A DNA stretch of 64,000 nucleotides from Planomonospora sp. ID67723. Its GTDB lineage: Bacteria; Actinomycetota; Actinomycetes; Streptosporangiales; Streptosporangiaceae. A program made the position numbers and the translations under genes. The DNA is taken from the NCBI RefSeq assembly GCF_015711605.1, contig NZ_JABTEZ010000005.1, forward strand, positions 620,001 through 684,000, read 5' to 3'. This document shows, piece by piece, positions 51,863-61,513 of the stretch; the stretch's first letter is position 1, and every line of letters begins with the position of its first letter. Below the pieces are notes generated by a model that was not told the origin of the DNA, made no database searches, and worked only from the letters and a program-made list of their open reading frames with translations.

Positions 51863-52692
51863 GTCGCCTGAGCTTTCTCGGGGTGATCGCCCGCGTGTTC
51901 ATGTGGGCCTTCCTCCTCGGTCTGGCGGTGGTCGTGGTCTACCCGCTGCTGTGGATGGTGATCAACGGGTTCAAGACCAACGCCGAGCTCTTCGGCAACC
52001 CCTTCGCCCTCCCCGTCGACTGGAGCTTCGACAACTACCGCAAGGCGTGGAACCGGGGGGTGAGCGACTATCTGACCACCAGCGTGCTCGTCACCGTGAC
52101 GTCCACGATCGCCACCGTGTTCGTCAGCGCGTGGGCCGCCTACGGTCTCACCCGGGTGGACATCCCGCTGAACAGGACGGTCACCGCGCTGATCCTCGGC
52201 GGCCTCATGCTCGCCCCCACCGTGGCGCTCGTCCCCCTGGTGAAGATGTTCCAGGCGATGGGCCTGTACAACAGCTTCTGGGCGCTGCTGATCCTGTACA
52301 CGGCCTTCCGCATCCCGTTCACCACCTTCCTCATCCGCGCCTACATGATCGACCTGCCGCGCGAGGTCGACGAGGCCGCCGAGATGGACGGCGCCGGCCG
52401 GTGGACCGCCTTCTGGCGGATCACCTTGCCCATGTGCAAGCCGATCATCACCTCGACGGTCCTGCTGCACATCCTGTTCGCCTGGAACGAGTACCTCTTC
52501 GCCATGGTCTTCACCAGCGGCAGCGGGGTGCAGACCCTCCCCGTGGGCCTGACGAGCCTGATGAGCAAGCACGGCACCGAGTTCCCCGTCGTCTTCGCCG
52601 GCATGGTGATCGCGGCCGTCCCGGTCGTCCTGCTGTTCTTCCTCGGCCAGCGCTACATCGTCAGGGGCCTGGCCGACGGGATCGGAAAGTGA
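51856..52692 (+). CDS. ABC sugar transporter permease 2 (MalG-like)
   Basis: This 278-residue permease has six membrane segments and the EAA loop DEAAEMDGAGRWTAFWRITLP, a clear MalG-type coupling motif. FLIRAYMIDLPRE just before it and WNEYLFAMVF after it are typical. It is translationally coupled to permease 1 by a seven-base overlap. It ends 85 bases before the epimerase-like gene, without a strong hairpin in between, so all four genes probably form one operon. Confidence 0.93.
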   Translation: MVSRLSFLGVIARVFMWAFLLGLAVVVVYPLLWMVINGFKTNAELFGNPFALPVDWSFDNYRKAWNRGVSDYLTTSVLVTVTSTIATVFVSAWAAYGLTRVDIPLNRTVTALILGGLMLAPTVALVPLVKMFQAMGLYNSFWALLILYTAFRIPFTTFLIRAYMIDLPREVDEAAEMDGAGRWTAFWRITLPMCKPIITSTVLLHILFAWNEYLFAMVFTSGSGVQTLPVGLTSLMSKHGTEFPVVFAGMVIAAVPVVLLFFLGQRYIVRGLADGIGK

Positions 52693-52777
52693 CAGCCCTC
52701 CGCCGGAACCGGAAATCGGCGGCCCTCCGGCCGGGTTGGGAATCGGCAGGAGCCGGCCGCGCACCCCAGGAGTCCCG

Positions 52778-53614
52778 ATGACCCTCAGCATGCAGCAGAT
52801 CACCGCGTCGAACTTCGCCTACCAGCACCTGCCGTTCGACCGCTTCCTCGACGACGCCGCCGCGCTGGGGCGCGAGCAGGTGGAGCTGTGGGGCATCGCC
52901 CCGCAGTTCCACGTCCCGCACCTGAGCGACGTCGAGGCGCGCGCCGTCCGCCGCCGTGTCGAGGCGCGCGGTCTCACGGTGCGGTGCCTCACCCCGGAGC
53001 AGGTGATGTACCCGGTCAACATCGCCTCGCCCGTCGCCTGGCTGCGCGAGGAGAGCATCGGCGTGTTCCGCCGGGCGGCCCAGCTGTGCGCGGAGCTCGG
53101 AGCGGAGCTGCTCCTTGTGACCCCGGGGCGCGGCTTCGAGGACGAGCCGGTGGAGGCGGCGTGGCGCCGCTCCGCCGACGCCATCGGCGAGATCGCCGCC
53201 TACGCCGGGACGCTCGGGGTGACGTGCGTGGTCGAGGCGCTGCAGCGCGGGGAGTCGAACCTCGTCAACGACTCCCGCACGCTCGCCAGGATGATCGACG
53301 AGGTGGGCGCGGCCGGCCTGGGCGCCGTGCTCGACACCGTGGCCATGGCCGTGGCGGGGGAGAGCGTCGACGACTACTTCGACGCGCTCGGCGACCGGGT
53401 CCGCCACGTGCACCTGATCGACGGCCGGCCCGCGGGTCACCTGGCCTGGGGCGACGGGGAGCTGCCTCTGGCCGATTACCTCGCGGCCCTGGAACGCCGG
53501 GGATACCGCGGCTGCATGACCTTCGAGCTGTTCGGTGACGGCGGCTACGCGTTCGACCCGCGCCCGGTGGTGGAACGCTGCCTCGCCGCGGTGCGCGCCG
53601 CTCTCCCCGCCTGA
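52778..53614 (+). CDS. frlC: Xylose-isomerase-like TIM-barrel protein, FrlC-like epimerase
   Basis: This 278-residue sugar-phosphate isomerase/epimerase-fold protein (AP endonuclease 2 family) matches FrlC's usual length (~276). Metal ligands are expected at the Glu of CVVEALQ, Asp of VLDTVAMA, His of VHLIDGRPAGH and the terminal Glu of CMTFELFG. FrlC interconverts fructoselysine and its C3 epimer psicoselysine. The ATG at 52778 is chosen over one 42 bases upstream because AGGAG lies six bases before it and the family N-terminus begins here (MQQITASNFAY). It ends the rightward operon and is followed by strong hairpins. Substrate assignment depends on the frl-like neighbours. Confidence 0.78.
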   Translation: MTLSMQQITASNFAYQHLPFDRFLDDAAALGREQVELWGIAPQFHVPHLSDVEARAVRRRVEARGLTVRCLTPEQVMYPVNIASPVAWLREESIGVFRRAAQLCAELGAELLLVTPGRGFEDEPVEAAWRRSADAIGEIAAYAGTLGVTCVVEALQRGESNLVNDSRTLARMIDEVGAAGLGAVLDTVAMAVAGESVDDYFDALGDRVRHVHLIDGRPAGHLAWGDGELPLADYLAALERRGYRGCMTFELFGDGGYAFDPRPVVERCLAAVRAALPA

Positions 53615-53623
53615 AGCACGGCT

Positions 53624-53653
53624 CGCCGCGGACATCGGGTCATGTCCGCGGCG
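53624..53653. terminator. Strong hairpin after the epimerase gene
   Basis: Perfect 12-base arms (53624-53635 and 53642-53653) enclose a six-base loop only nine bases past the stop. This is the best terminator-like structure of the window and closes the rightward frl-like operon. Confidence 0.65.
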
Positions 53654-53667
53654 ATCCTGTTCGCGTC

Positions 53668-53697
53668 GGCCTCGCGAAGAACTGCGTGAGCGAGGCC
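53668..53697. terminator. Second hairpin in the convergent gap
   Basis: Eight-base arms GGCCTCGC (53668-53675) and GCGAGGCC (53690-53697) with a 14-base loop lie just past the 3' end of the leftward hydrolase gene (stop at 53714). It is probably that gene's terminator, back to back with the previous hairpin. Confidence 0.5.
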
Positions 53698-53713
53698 GGC
53701 GGACTCCCTCCCC

Positions 53714-55186
53714 CTACGGGTTCCCGCGTTCCCCGGCCTCGCCGTCGGCGTGATGGACGGTGAGATCGCCGTAGGCCGACAGAAGCACGGCCGGGTCCCC
53801 GGGCTTGCCGCGCAGTACGGCGTCCAGGAACACGACACTGGCCGCGGCGGTGAGGCCCGGCCCCTGCGTGCGGCCCAGGGAGCCGGTGAGGGCGGGGACG
53901 GGCGGCAGGTACAGCGGCGCGTCGGTGAAGGTCAGATGCGCCGCCCCGGGAACGGTGAGCCGGTAGGCCGTTGCGGTGCTGAGCTCGAGGACGTGGGTGA
54001 GGCGGGGGATGTAGCGCGGGTTCTCGCCCGGTTCGACGGGGGCGGTGAGTGCCAGTGCCGGTTGGTGGAAGGGGCGTGGCGCGGCGTCATGGGGGAAGCC
54101 GTCAAGGTTGATGACGGCAGCGAACCGGGAGTCCTGGTGGGCGGCCTGCAGGGCGGCGCCTCCGCCCATGGAGTGCCCGGTCGCCGCGGCCCGGCCGGTG
54201 TCCAGCCGCCCGGTCAGCGGCCCGGTGATCTCACCCCGGTCCAGCCTGCCGAGCTGCGTGAGGACGAAGCTGAGATCGGCGGCCCGGACCGCCGCCCAGC
54301 CTCTCGACCGCCTGCTGTCCTCGGCCTGGTCACCGGTGGCCGCGAGCCGGGTGCGAACCGTCCGGCCGTCGTCGAGGACGACGGCCGCCGAGTCATAGGG
54401 ATGGTCGAGGGCCGCCACGACGTAGCCGTGGCTGGCCAGTTCCTCGGCCCAGGCGGTGTTCTGGGTGCGTACGCCGCCGAGCCCGGGAGAGAACAGCACG
54501 AGAGGGAACCGCCCGCCTGCGTCGGACACCGCCGCACCGGGCATCGCGTTCGTGCGGGCGTGCGGGACCTGGTCGAGCAGGACGCCGGGCACGCCGAGAT
54601 AGTCGGCCACGCCCTGGGAGACGACGCGCGCCTCTTGCTCGGTGCGTCCGAGATACTGCGCCCGTTCGACGCCCGCGGAGCCCTTGCGTGCGGGATACCA
54701 CAGTTGCACCACGAGCGTGCGCCGGTCGCCGGGCTCGGAGGTGGCGATCTCCGGACGTGCCGGGTCGGTCCACTGCATCACGGTGGTGCCGACCGCGTAG
54801 CGCCCCGACGGCTCGGGGAACACCGGCACGGGAAGCGCCCACGCCGCCACCGCGCCCCCGGCGATCAGGGCCAGGCACGCCAGCGATCCCGGCAGGGCCA
54901 GCCACCACGGGGCCCGCCATGCGGGCCGGCCGGCATGCCGCCGCAGGACGGCGGGCGCGGCGAACAGCAGCGCGATCGCCGCGCCCGCGAGCACGGGCAC
55001 CAGGTGCCAGCGCACCCCGAGCACGATCAGCGCCACCCCGGACGGCACGGCGACCGCCGCCGCGGTGAGCGTGATCGGACGGCGGGCGCCGACGGGGAAC
55101 CAGCGTGCCGTCACCAGCGCGACGGCACCCACCAGGATGAGAACCTCCAGGGCGGACATGCCGAGTCCCGTGATCGTTTCTGTCAT
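53714..55186 (-). CDS. Membrane-anchored alpha/beta hydrolase (PAF-acetylhydrolase-like)
   Basis: This ~490-residue protein has an N-terminal membrane part of about four hydrophobic segments (to ~120) and a secreted-side hydrolase domain. The hydrolase has LVVQLWYPAR and PLVLFSPGLGG at its start, the nucleophile elbow GHSMGGGAA, and a late catalytic His in GAAHLTFTD. This layout matches the platelet-activating-factor acetylhydrolase / dienelactone hydrolase group. The ATG at 55186 is preferred over one 36 bases upstream because GAGGATGGG precedes it. The substrate (a lipid or ester) is unknown. It lies alone between the catabolic locus and a sigma factor gene and shows no link to either. Confidence 0.85.
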   Translation of the reverse strand: MTETITGLGMSALEVLILVGAVALVTARWFPVGARRPITLTAAAVAVPSGVALIVLGVRWHLVPVLAGAAIALLFAAPAVLRRHAGRPAWRAPWWLALPGSLACLALIAGGAVAAWALPVPVFPEPSGRYAVGTTVMQWTDPARPEIATSEPGDRRTLVVQLWYPARKGSAGVERAQYLGRTEQEARVVSQGVADYLGVPGVLLDQVPHARTNAMPGAAVSDAGGRFPLVLFSPGLGGVRTQNTAWAEELASHGYVVAALDHPYDSAAVVLDDGRTVRTRLAATGDQAEDSRRSRGWAAVRAADLSFVLTQLGRLDRGEITGPLTGRLDTGRAAATGHSMGGGAALQAAHQDSRFAAVINLDGFPHDAAPRPFHQPALALTAPVEPGENPRYIPRLTHVLELSTATAYRLTVPGAAHLTFTDAPLYLPPVPALTGSLGRTQGPGLTAAASVVFLDAVLRGKPGDPAVLLSAYGDLTVHHADGEAGERGNP

Positions 55187-55400
55187 CTGCCCATCCTCGA
55201 CGGGATGTCCGCACCAGCCCATCCGCCGCAGGTCGGGAATCGTGTGCCACCGGGGTCGGACACCGGCGCTGATCTGCTACCTGGGTCGCACCGCGCCGGT
55301 CACCGGCGGGGTCCCGGCAGGGCCGGGGGCGCTTCCGCGCGAGCCGGGCGGCGACCGGTGATCGGGCCGGCGATTCGGGGAGCGTCCCGGGGAGGCCGTC

Positions 55401-56399
55401 TCACTCCAGGTAGTCGCGCAGGACCGCGGCGCGGACCGGGTGGCGGAGCTTGGACATGATCTTGGACTCGATCTGCCGGATGCGCTCCCGCGTCACCCCG
55501 TAGACCTTGCCGATCTCGTCCAGGGTCTTCGGCTGGCCGTCGACGAGGCCGAACCGCAGGGAGACCACGCCCGCCTCGCGCTCGGACAACGTGCTCAGAA
55601 CCGCGTGCAACTGGTCCTGCAGCAGGTTGAAGGCCACGGCTTCCTCGGGGGCGATCGCCTCGGAGTCCTCGATGAGGTCACCGAACTCGCTGTCACCCTC
55701 GACTCCGAGCGGGGTGTGCAGGGAGATCGGCTCGCGGCCGTACTGCTGGACCTCTGCGACCCTCCCCGGGGTCATCTCCAGCTCGACCGCCAGCTCCTCG
55801 ATGGTGGGCTCGCGGCCGAGGTCCTGCAGCAGCTGCCGCTGGATGCGGGCCAGCTTGTTGATCACTTCGACCATGTGGACCGGGATGCGGATGGTCCGCG
55901 CCTGGTCGGCCATGGCCCGGGTGATCGCCTGCCGGATCCACCAGGTGGCGTAGGTGGAGAACTTGTAGCCCTTGGTGTAGTCGAACTTCTCGACCGCACG
56001 GATCAGGCCCAGGTTGCCCTCCTGGATCAGGTCCAGGAAGGCCATGCCGCGGCCGGTGTAGCGCTTGGCCAGCGAGACCACCAGACGGAGGTTGGCCTCC
56101 AGCAGGTGGTTCTTGGCCCGCAGACCGTCCTCGGTGATCCACTCCAGCTCGGCGCGGATGTCCACCGGGAGCTTGTCGCCGTCGGCGCCGAGCTGCTCGG
56201 AGGCGAACAGGCCGGTCTCGATGCGCTTGGCGAGCTCGACCTCCTGCTCGGCGTTGAGCAGGGAGATCTTGCCGATCTGCTTGAGGTAGTCCTTGACCGG
56301 ATCGGCGGTCGCACCGGTGGTCGAGTGCAGCAGGTCGGGGATCTCTTCGTCATCGAGGTCGGTGGCCTCGATCGGTTCGTCGACGGTGGTGGTCGTCAC
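55401..56399 (-). CDS. RNA polymerase sigma-70 factor, HrdB/SigB-like
   Basis: This ~332-residue primary-type sigma factor has region 1.2 ([29 protein letters not shown]), region 2 with the -10 binding helix ([24 protein letters not shown]), region 3 ([13 protein letters not shown]) and region 4 with the -35 helix-turn-helix ([22 protein letters not shown]). Compared with the full HrdB, the long acidic N-terminus is missing, so it is either an alternative group 2 factor or a short principal factor. The GTG at 56399 has GGAAGG ten bases upstream; another GTG nine bases earlier is too close to it. The neighbouring genes do not suggest a specific regulon. Confidence 0.94.
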   Translation of the reverse strand: MTTTTVDEPIEATDLDDEEIPDLLHSTTGATADPVKDYLKQIGKISLLNAEQEVELAKRIETGLFASEQLGADGDKLPVDIRAELEWITEDGLRAKNHLLEANLRLVVSLAKRYTGRGMAFLDLIQEGNLGLIRAVEKFDYTKGYKFSTYATWWIRQAITRAMADQARTIRIPVHMVEVINKLARIQRQLLQDLGREPTIEELAVELEMTPGRVAEVQQYGREPISLHTPLGVEGDSEFGDLIEDSEAIAPEEAVAFNLLQDQLHAVLSTLSEREAGVVSLRFGLVDGQPKTLDEIGKVYGVTRERIRQIESKIMSKLRHPVRAAVLRDYLE

Positions 56400-56557
56400 A
56401 GCGCTCACACCTTCCGGGGGCCAGGGGCAGGGCACACCTGTGCTGATCACGCTACGTCCTGCAGCGGTGTGCTGCGTCCATCTGCCGGAATCCCGGTGCC
56501 GTGACGGGCGGCCCGGCGACCGGACGGACGGTCGGACCGGCCCGCCCGCCTCGCTTC

Positions 56558-57610
56558 TCAGGGCAGCCGGGCGGGCAGCCCGAAGGGCGGGAAGTACTGG
56601 GCGCCGACGAACGAGGTGATCTCGCAGATCTGCTCGCCGCGCAGGGTCAGCACGTTGACCGCCCAGGCGGGGTACGCGCCGGCGTCGTCGTCCCAGAGGT
56701 AGCAGCCCACGGCGGGCTGGCCGTTCGCGCTGGTCGCGATGTGCCGCCAGGCGCCGCATCCGGTCAGCGGGACCCGTACGGCGAAGTCGGTCACGGCGTC
56801 GAGACCGCGGTACCAGTGCGCCATCGGCGGCATCGACCAGGTGACGTCCTCGGTCAGCAGCGCGACCAGGGCGTCGGCGTCGCCGCGTTCCAGAGCGGAG
56901 GAGTATCCGGTGACGATCTCCCGCAGGCGCGCGTCGCCGATCTTGCGCAGCGTCTGCTGCTGGCTGTGGGAGGGGACCTTCTCCGCGACGACCTTGCGGG
57001 CTCGTGCCATGGCGGAGTTCACCGACGCGGTCGAGGTGTCCATCATGGTGGCGATCTCGGCGGCGGAGAAGCCGAGGACCTCGAAGAGCAGCAGCGCCGC
57101 GCGCTGGTTGCCCGGCAGGTGCTGCAGGGCGGCGACGAAGGCGAGTTCGACGGCCTCGCGCTGCTCGTAGCGCGTGTCCGGCCCGGCCGGGCCGTCGCCG
57201 AGGCCCGCGTCGGGGTAGGGGCTCAGCCAGGCGACGTCGGTCAGCGGGGTGTCGCTGACCACGGCGCGGTCGCTGGACGGGCCGAGGTCGACCGGCAGCG
57301 CCCGTCTGCCGCGGTTTTCGATGAGGTCCAGGCAGGTACGGGTGGCCACGGTGTAGAGCCACGAGCGCAGGGAGCTGCGGCCCTCGAAGCGCGCGATCCC
57401 CCGCCACGCCCGCAGCAGGGCGTCCTGCAGGGCGTCGTCGGCGTCATGGGCCGAGCCGAGCATGCGGTAGCAGTGGGCGTGGAGTTCGCGGCGCAGCGGC
57501 TCCACGAGGCGGGCGAACGCGGCGTCGTCCCCGTCGCGGGCCCGGGCCAGGGCGGGGTCCTCGGCACCTTCTGCGGCCGTGCCGGCGGCCCGTGAAGAAA
57601 TCTCGCTCAC
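56558..57610 (-). CDS. ECF sigma factor with C-terminal SnoaL-like domain
   Basis: This ~350-residue protein has sigma region 2 ([38 protein letters not shown]), region 4 ([41 protein letters not shown]) and an NTF2/SnoaL-like tail (~220-330) with [14 protein letters not shown]. Such fused factors (the SigG/SigJ-like and ECF41-like groups) use the tail to control their own activity instead of a separate anti-sigma factor. The GTG at 57610 is chosen over an ATG at 57658, which has no ribosome-binding site and would leave only 26 bases to the divergent gene. ECF41-like factors often control a divergent or adjacent enzyme gene; here that is the alpha/beta hydrolase. Confidence 0.92.
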   Translation of the reverse strand: MSEISSRAAGTAAEGAEDPALARARDGDDAAFARLVEPLRRELHAHCYRMLGSAHDADDALQDALLRAWRGIARFEGRSSLRSWLYTVATRTCLDLIENRGRRALPVDLGPSSDRAVVSDTPLTDVAWLSPYPDAGLGDGPAGPDTRYEQREAVELAFVAALQHLPGNQRAALLLFEVLGFSAAEIATMMDTSTASVNSAMARARKVVAEKVPSHSQQQTLRKIGDARLREIVTGYSSALERGDADALVALLTEDVTWSMPPMAHWYRGLDAVTDFAVRVPLTGCGAWRHIATSANGQPAVGCYLWDDDAGAYPAWAVNVLTLRGEQICEITSFVGAQYFPPFGLPARLP

Positions 57611-57684
57611 AAGCGACGATTCTGCCCCCCGGGAGGAGTCCTTACTTCGACCGAGCATGAACAGCTCACTTCAGGAGGAGCTCC

Positions 57685-58542
57685 GTGAGCCACATATCGA
57701 CAGTCTCCGCCACCGTCGCGACCCTCGAGGTCCCCGGCGCGCGCCTGCACTACGAGGTGCGCGGCGAGGGCCCCCTGGTGGTGCTCGTCGGCGCCCCGAT
57801 GCACGCCGTGTCCTTCGCCCCCGCCGCGGACCTGCTCGCCGCCGACCACACCGTGCTCACCACCGATCCCCGGGGCATCAACCGCAGCCCGGTCGACGAC
57901 CCCGACCAGGACTCGACCCCGCAGCTGCGCGCCGACGACCTCTCCCGGCTCCTGGCACACCTCGACGCCGGTCCGGCGGCCGTCTTCGGCTCCAGCGGCG
58001 GCGCCGTCAGCGCGCTGGCCCTCGCCATCGCCCACCCCGAGCAGGTCCACACCGTGATCGCACACGAGCATCCGTGCTTCGCCCTGCTCGAGGACCGTGA
58101 GCAGCTCGACGCCGGAGTCGAGGACATGATCGCGACCTACCTGGCCGGTGACGTCGTGGGGGCCTGGGCGAAGTTCATGGCCCAGGCCGGCATCGTCCTG
58201 CCCGAGGGCGCGCTCGAGGCGATGTTCGGAGGGGAGCGCGATCCGCAGGAGGTCGCGGACGAGCGCCGTTGGTTCGCCCATGAGATGCGCGCGACCATCC
58301 GCTGGCAGCCGGACATCGCCGCCCTGCGCGACGGGCCGGTCCGCGTCGTGGTCGGCATCGGCGAGGAGTCGGCCGGCCAGTTCTGCGACCGCACGTCGAG
58401 GGCGCTCGCCGCGGCGCTCGGTATCGAGCCGACGATGTTCCCCGGCGACCACACCGGCTTCGCCGACGACCCCGAGCGGTTCGCCATCCGGTTGCGTGAG
58501 GTCCTGCGCGAGAACCGAGCGGCGGCACCGGGGGCGCGCTGA
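57685..58542 (+). CDS. Alpha/beta-fold hydrolase
   Basis: This 285-residue single-domain hydrolase starts at a GTG with CAGGAGGAG upstream. It has the strand-turn LHYEVRGEGPLVVLVGAP (oxyanion region), DPRGINRS, the nucleophile elbow G-S-S-G-G (Ser in VFGSSGGAVSALALA) and a late catalytic His in FPGDHTGFADDPE. It resembles esterases and epoxide-hydrolase-like proteins of the alpha/beta family common next to ECF sigma genes. The divergent ECF gene 74 bases away is the likely regulator. The substrate is unknown. Confidence 0.87.
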   Translation: MSHISTVSATVATLEVPGARLHYEVRGEGPLVVLVGAPMHAVSFAPAADLLAADHTVLTTDPRGINRSPVDDPDQDSTPQLRADDLSRLLAHLDAGPAAVFGSSGGAVSALALAIAHPEQVHTVIAHEHPCFALLEDREQLDAGVEDMIATYLAGDVVGAWAKFMAQAGIVLPEGALEAMFGGERDPQEVADERRWFAHEMRATIRWQPDIAALRDGPVRVVVGIGEESAGQFCDRTSRALAAALGIEPTMFPGDHTGFADDPERFAIRLREVLRENRAAAPGAR

Positions 58543-58705
58543 ACGGTGAGTCCGCCGGTGGCGGACCTCCCGGCCCGGTGGCGACACGCCATCGGTACGA
58601 CGGCTCCAGGAGCGGCGCTGTGCAGGCTCGTCGGCACGGACCACGCCGGCGTCGAGGTGGCCTTCGGGTGGAGCAGCGGCTCGGCCGATCCGCCCGAGGC
58701 CCGCC

Positions 58706-61513
58706 TCAGGGCATGTCACCGCTCAGGTGCCGGATCCGCTCCCGGATCGCCGCCGCGTCCGGGCCGCCGAGCCGGTCGAGGATCGCCAGCGCGGACCGCC
58801 AGTGGTCACGGGCCTTGCCGTCGTCGCCGGCCGCGGCGTGCGTCTCGCCGAGGTGGGCCAGGACGGTGGCTTCGAACGAGCGTTCGCCCAGCTCCCGGAA
58901 CAGGGTGAGCGCCTGCTGGTAGCAGTCGACGGCCAGGTCGAGATGGCCGAGGTGATGGTGGGCGTAGCCGATGCTGTCCAGGGTGCAGGCCTGACCGTAG
59001 CGGGATCCGGTCTGCTGCTGCAGGACGAGGCCCTGCTCGCCCGATGTGAGGGCATCGGCGTAGGCGCCGAGCCGGATGTGGCACCAGCCGACCATGTTGA
59101 GGGCGTTGGCCTGCCCGGTGATATGGCCCGCCGCCCGGAAAAGGCCCAGGGCCTGGGAGGCGTGCTCCAGCGCCGTGCGGTAGTCGCCCTGTCCCTCCAG
59201 TACCAGGGCGAGGCTGATGTGCACGTTGGCGCGGCTGTTGTCGTCACCGTGCCCGGCGGCCAGCGCCAGCGCCTCCGAGAGGTGGGCTCGCGCCTCGTCG
59301 AAGCGGCCCAGCTGGGCGCAGGTGGTGCCCAGACCGTGCAGGACCCTGATGCGGCTCGGCCGGTCACCGAGACGCCCCGTCGCCTCCAGAGCCGTGCGCT
59401 GTACGGTCACTCGGTCGGTCCAGTGCCCCTGGCGGTTCAGGAAATCGGTCATGGTCCAGGCCAGCTGCCAGGTGTGGACGTCGAATCCTGAGCGGTTCGC
59501 CTGTCGCACGGCCGCCAGCAGGTTCTGGTGCTCGGCGGTGAACCAGCACATCGCCCGATCGAGGTCGGGCACATGGCCGGGCGTCATGTCCGGCAGGGGC
59601 TCCGCCATCGCCACCGGATCGCGGTGCGGGTTGAGCAGCGCGGCCGCGGTCTGGGCGGTGTGCAAGTAGTGGTCGAGCAGCCGGTGCGTCGCCGCGCGCC
59701 GTCCGGCCTCGTCGTCTCGTTGAACCAGCTCGGCGCTGTAGGAACGGAGCAGGTCGTGGGCGGTGAACCGGCCCGGCCGGTGCTCGGTGACCAGGCTCGC
59801 CGCGGCCAGTTCGGCGAGCAGCGCCCGCGCGGTCTGCGCGGTGACGCCGGCCAGGCTCGCCGCGGCCGCCGTGGCGAGGTCGGTGCCGGCGGCCAGCCCG
59901 AGCAGCCGGAACATGCGCGCCGCGGGAGCGCTCAGGGTGCGGTACGACCAGGAGAGGACCGCGCGCACCTCGCCGGCCTCGTCGCCCGCGCTGAGGACGT
60001 CGAGCCGGGCATGCTCGTCGCGCAGTTCGTCGGCGAACGCGGCCAGCGGGAAGGCGGGGCACCCGACGGCCCGGGCGGCGACCACGGCCAGCGCCAGGGG
60101 CAGCCGCGCGCACCGGCTGATGATCTCGTCGACCGCGCCGGGCTCGGCGGCGGCACGCTCGGCGCCCAGGCGGCGGGCCAGCAGCCGGCGCGCCTCGTCG
60201 AGCGCCGGCGGGTCCAGGGCCAGGGGACGGGCGCCTTCGACGGCGATGAGGCTGGTGAGCTGGTTGCGGCTGGTCACCAGCACCAGGCAGCCGGGTGCTC
60301 CGGGCAGCAGCGGCCGTACCTGCTCGGCGTCGCGAGCGTTGTCGAGCACCAGCAGCATCCGCCGCCGGGCCAGCAGGCTGCGGTACAGGGCCGTCTGCGC
60401 GTCGAGGTCGGGCGGCAGCCGCGCGGCCGGAACGGCCAGGGCGTGCAGGAACCCGCGAAGCGCCTCACCCGGTTCCATGGCCGGACCGTTCGGAGCGAAC
60501 CCGCGCAAGTTGACGTAGAGCTGCCCGTCGGGGAAGCGGCCGGCGACCCGGTGGGCCCAGTGCACCGCCAGCGCCGTCTTGCCCACCCCGGCCGTACCCG
60601 ACAGCACTGAGACGGGCACGGCGGTGGGCTGGTCGGCGCGCTGGGCGAGGAGCGCGTCGAGGCGGGCGATCTCGGCGCACCGACCGGTGAACCCGCACAC
60701 GTCCAGAGGAAGCTGCGCCGGTGGCGCGGGGTCGGCCGGTGCCGGCGGGGCGGGTGGCGGTCCCGCGGCGTCGGGGTCTCCACGCAGGATCGTCTGATGC
60801 AGTTCGCGCAGCTCGTCTCCGGGGTCCAGGCCGAGCTGATCGGCCAGCCGCCGCCGGAACTCGGCGTAGCGGCCCAGCGCCTCCGGGATGCGCCCACCGG
60901 CGTACAGGGCACGCATCAGCACCGTGACCAGCGGTTCCGCCAGCGGGTTCTCCAGCAGCAGGTCGGAGATGGGGTCGATGACCGCGGCGGCGTCGCCCAG
61001 GCACAGCTCCGCATGCGCCCAGCGCGCCGCCGCGTCGAGATGCTGCCGGTGCCACGCCTGCCGGACGCGGGCCGCCCAGTCGCCTTCGACGCCGCCCAGC
61101 GGTACGCCCCGCCACAGTCCCAGCGCCTGCCGCAGCAGCTCCGCCTCCGTCCGCGCGCACTGCTGGTTCCGCGCCTGTCCGACCAGCCGGCGGAAGCGAT
61201 GCGCGTCGACGCTGTCGGGCTCGATGTCCAGTGCGTATCCGCCGCTGCGGCGCGTGAGGCGGGCCGGCTGCGGCCCGCCGGCGTCGACCCGTTCCAGCAC
61301 CCGCCGAATCCGGGCCAGGTACACCTGGAGGGCGTGCCGCGCCCGCTCCGGCGGAGCCTCGCCCCACACCCGATCGATCATGGTGTCGGCGGGCACCGGC
61401 CGTGGCGCGTCCACCGCCACGGCCGCCCACACGGCCCGCTGCCGCGGCGGCCCGAGGTCCACCGGCCCGCCCGCCGTCCACAGCTCCAGCGGACCCAGCA
61501 TGCGCAACTCCAT
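58706..61513 (-). CDS. SARP/AfsR-type transcriptional regulator with NB-ARC and TPR domains
   Basis: This 935-residue regulator has an OmpR-like winged-helix DNA-binding domain (~1-95, LRMLGPLELW, RQRAVWAAVA, RRSGGYAL) and a bacterial transcriptional activator domain (~100-250, ending LGLDPGDELRELHQTIL). Next come an NB-ARC ATPase core (P-loop GTAGVGKTAL near 304-313; LLVLDNARD; LVTSRNQ) and C-terminal tetratricopeptide repeats (~690-930). This is the AfsR layout, typical of activators of secondary-metabolite genes that respond to nucleotide and ligand state. It is divergent from the Cys-rich peptide gene across 199 bases and is the likely activator of that operon. It could also act on the large PKS-NRPS cluster, but that lies 13 kb away. 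Confidence 0.93.
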   Translation of the reverse strand: MELRMLGPLELWTAGGPVDLGPPRQRAVWAAVAVDAPRPVPADTMIDRVWGEAPPERARHALQVYLARIRRVLERVDAGGPQPARLTRRSGGYALDIEPDSVDAHRFRRLVGQARNQQCARTEAELLRQALGLWRGVPLGGVEGDWAARVRQAWHRQHLDAAARWAHAELCLGDAAAVIDPISDLLLENPLAEPLVTVLMRALYAGGRIPEALGRYAEFRRRLADQLGLDPGDELRELHQTILRGDPDAAGPPPAPPAPADPAPPAQLPLDVCGFTGRCAEIARLDALLAQRADQPTAVPVSVLSGTAGVGKTALAVHWAHRVAGRFPDGQLYVNLRGFAPNGPAMEPGEALRGFLHALAVPAARLPPDLDAQTALYRSLLARRRMLLVLDNARDAEQVRPLLPGAPGCLVLVTSRNQLTSLIAVEGARPLALDPPALDEARRLLARRLGAERAAAEPGAVDEIISRCARLPLALAVVAARAVGCPAFPLAAFADELRDEHARLDVLSAGDEAGEVRAVLSWSYRTLSAPAARMFRLLGLAAGTDLATAAAASLAGVTAQTARALLAELAAASLVTEHRPGRFTAHDLLRSYSAELVQRDDEAGRRAATHRLLDHYLHTAQTAAALLNPHRDPVAMAEPLPDMTPGHVPDLDRAMCWFTAEHQNLLAAVRQANRSGFDVHTWQLAWTMTDFLNRQGHWTDRVTVQRTALEATGRLGDRPSRIRVLHGLGTTCAQLGRFDEARAHLSEALALAAGHGDDNSRANVHISLALVLEGQGDYRTALEHASQALGLFRAAGHITGQANALNMVGWCHIRLGAYADALTSGEQGLVLQQQTGSRYGQACTLDSIGYAHHHLGHLDLAVDCYQQALTLFRELGERSFEATVLAHLGETHAAAGDDGKARDHWRSALAILDRLGGPDAAAIRERIRHLSGDMP

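Noticed and set aside
55401-57407. A 668-codon frame joining the sigma factor to upstream sequence
   Set aside because: The extra N-terminal part is Arg/Gly/Pro-rich antisense to the ECF gene. The sigma protein begins naturally at 56399 after a GGAAGG site.
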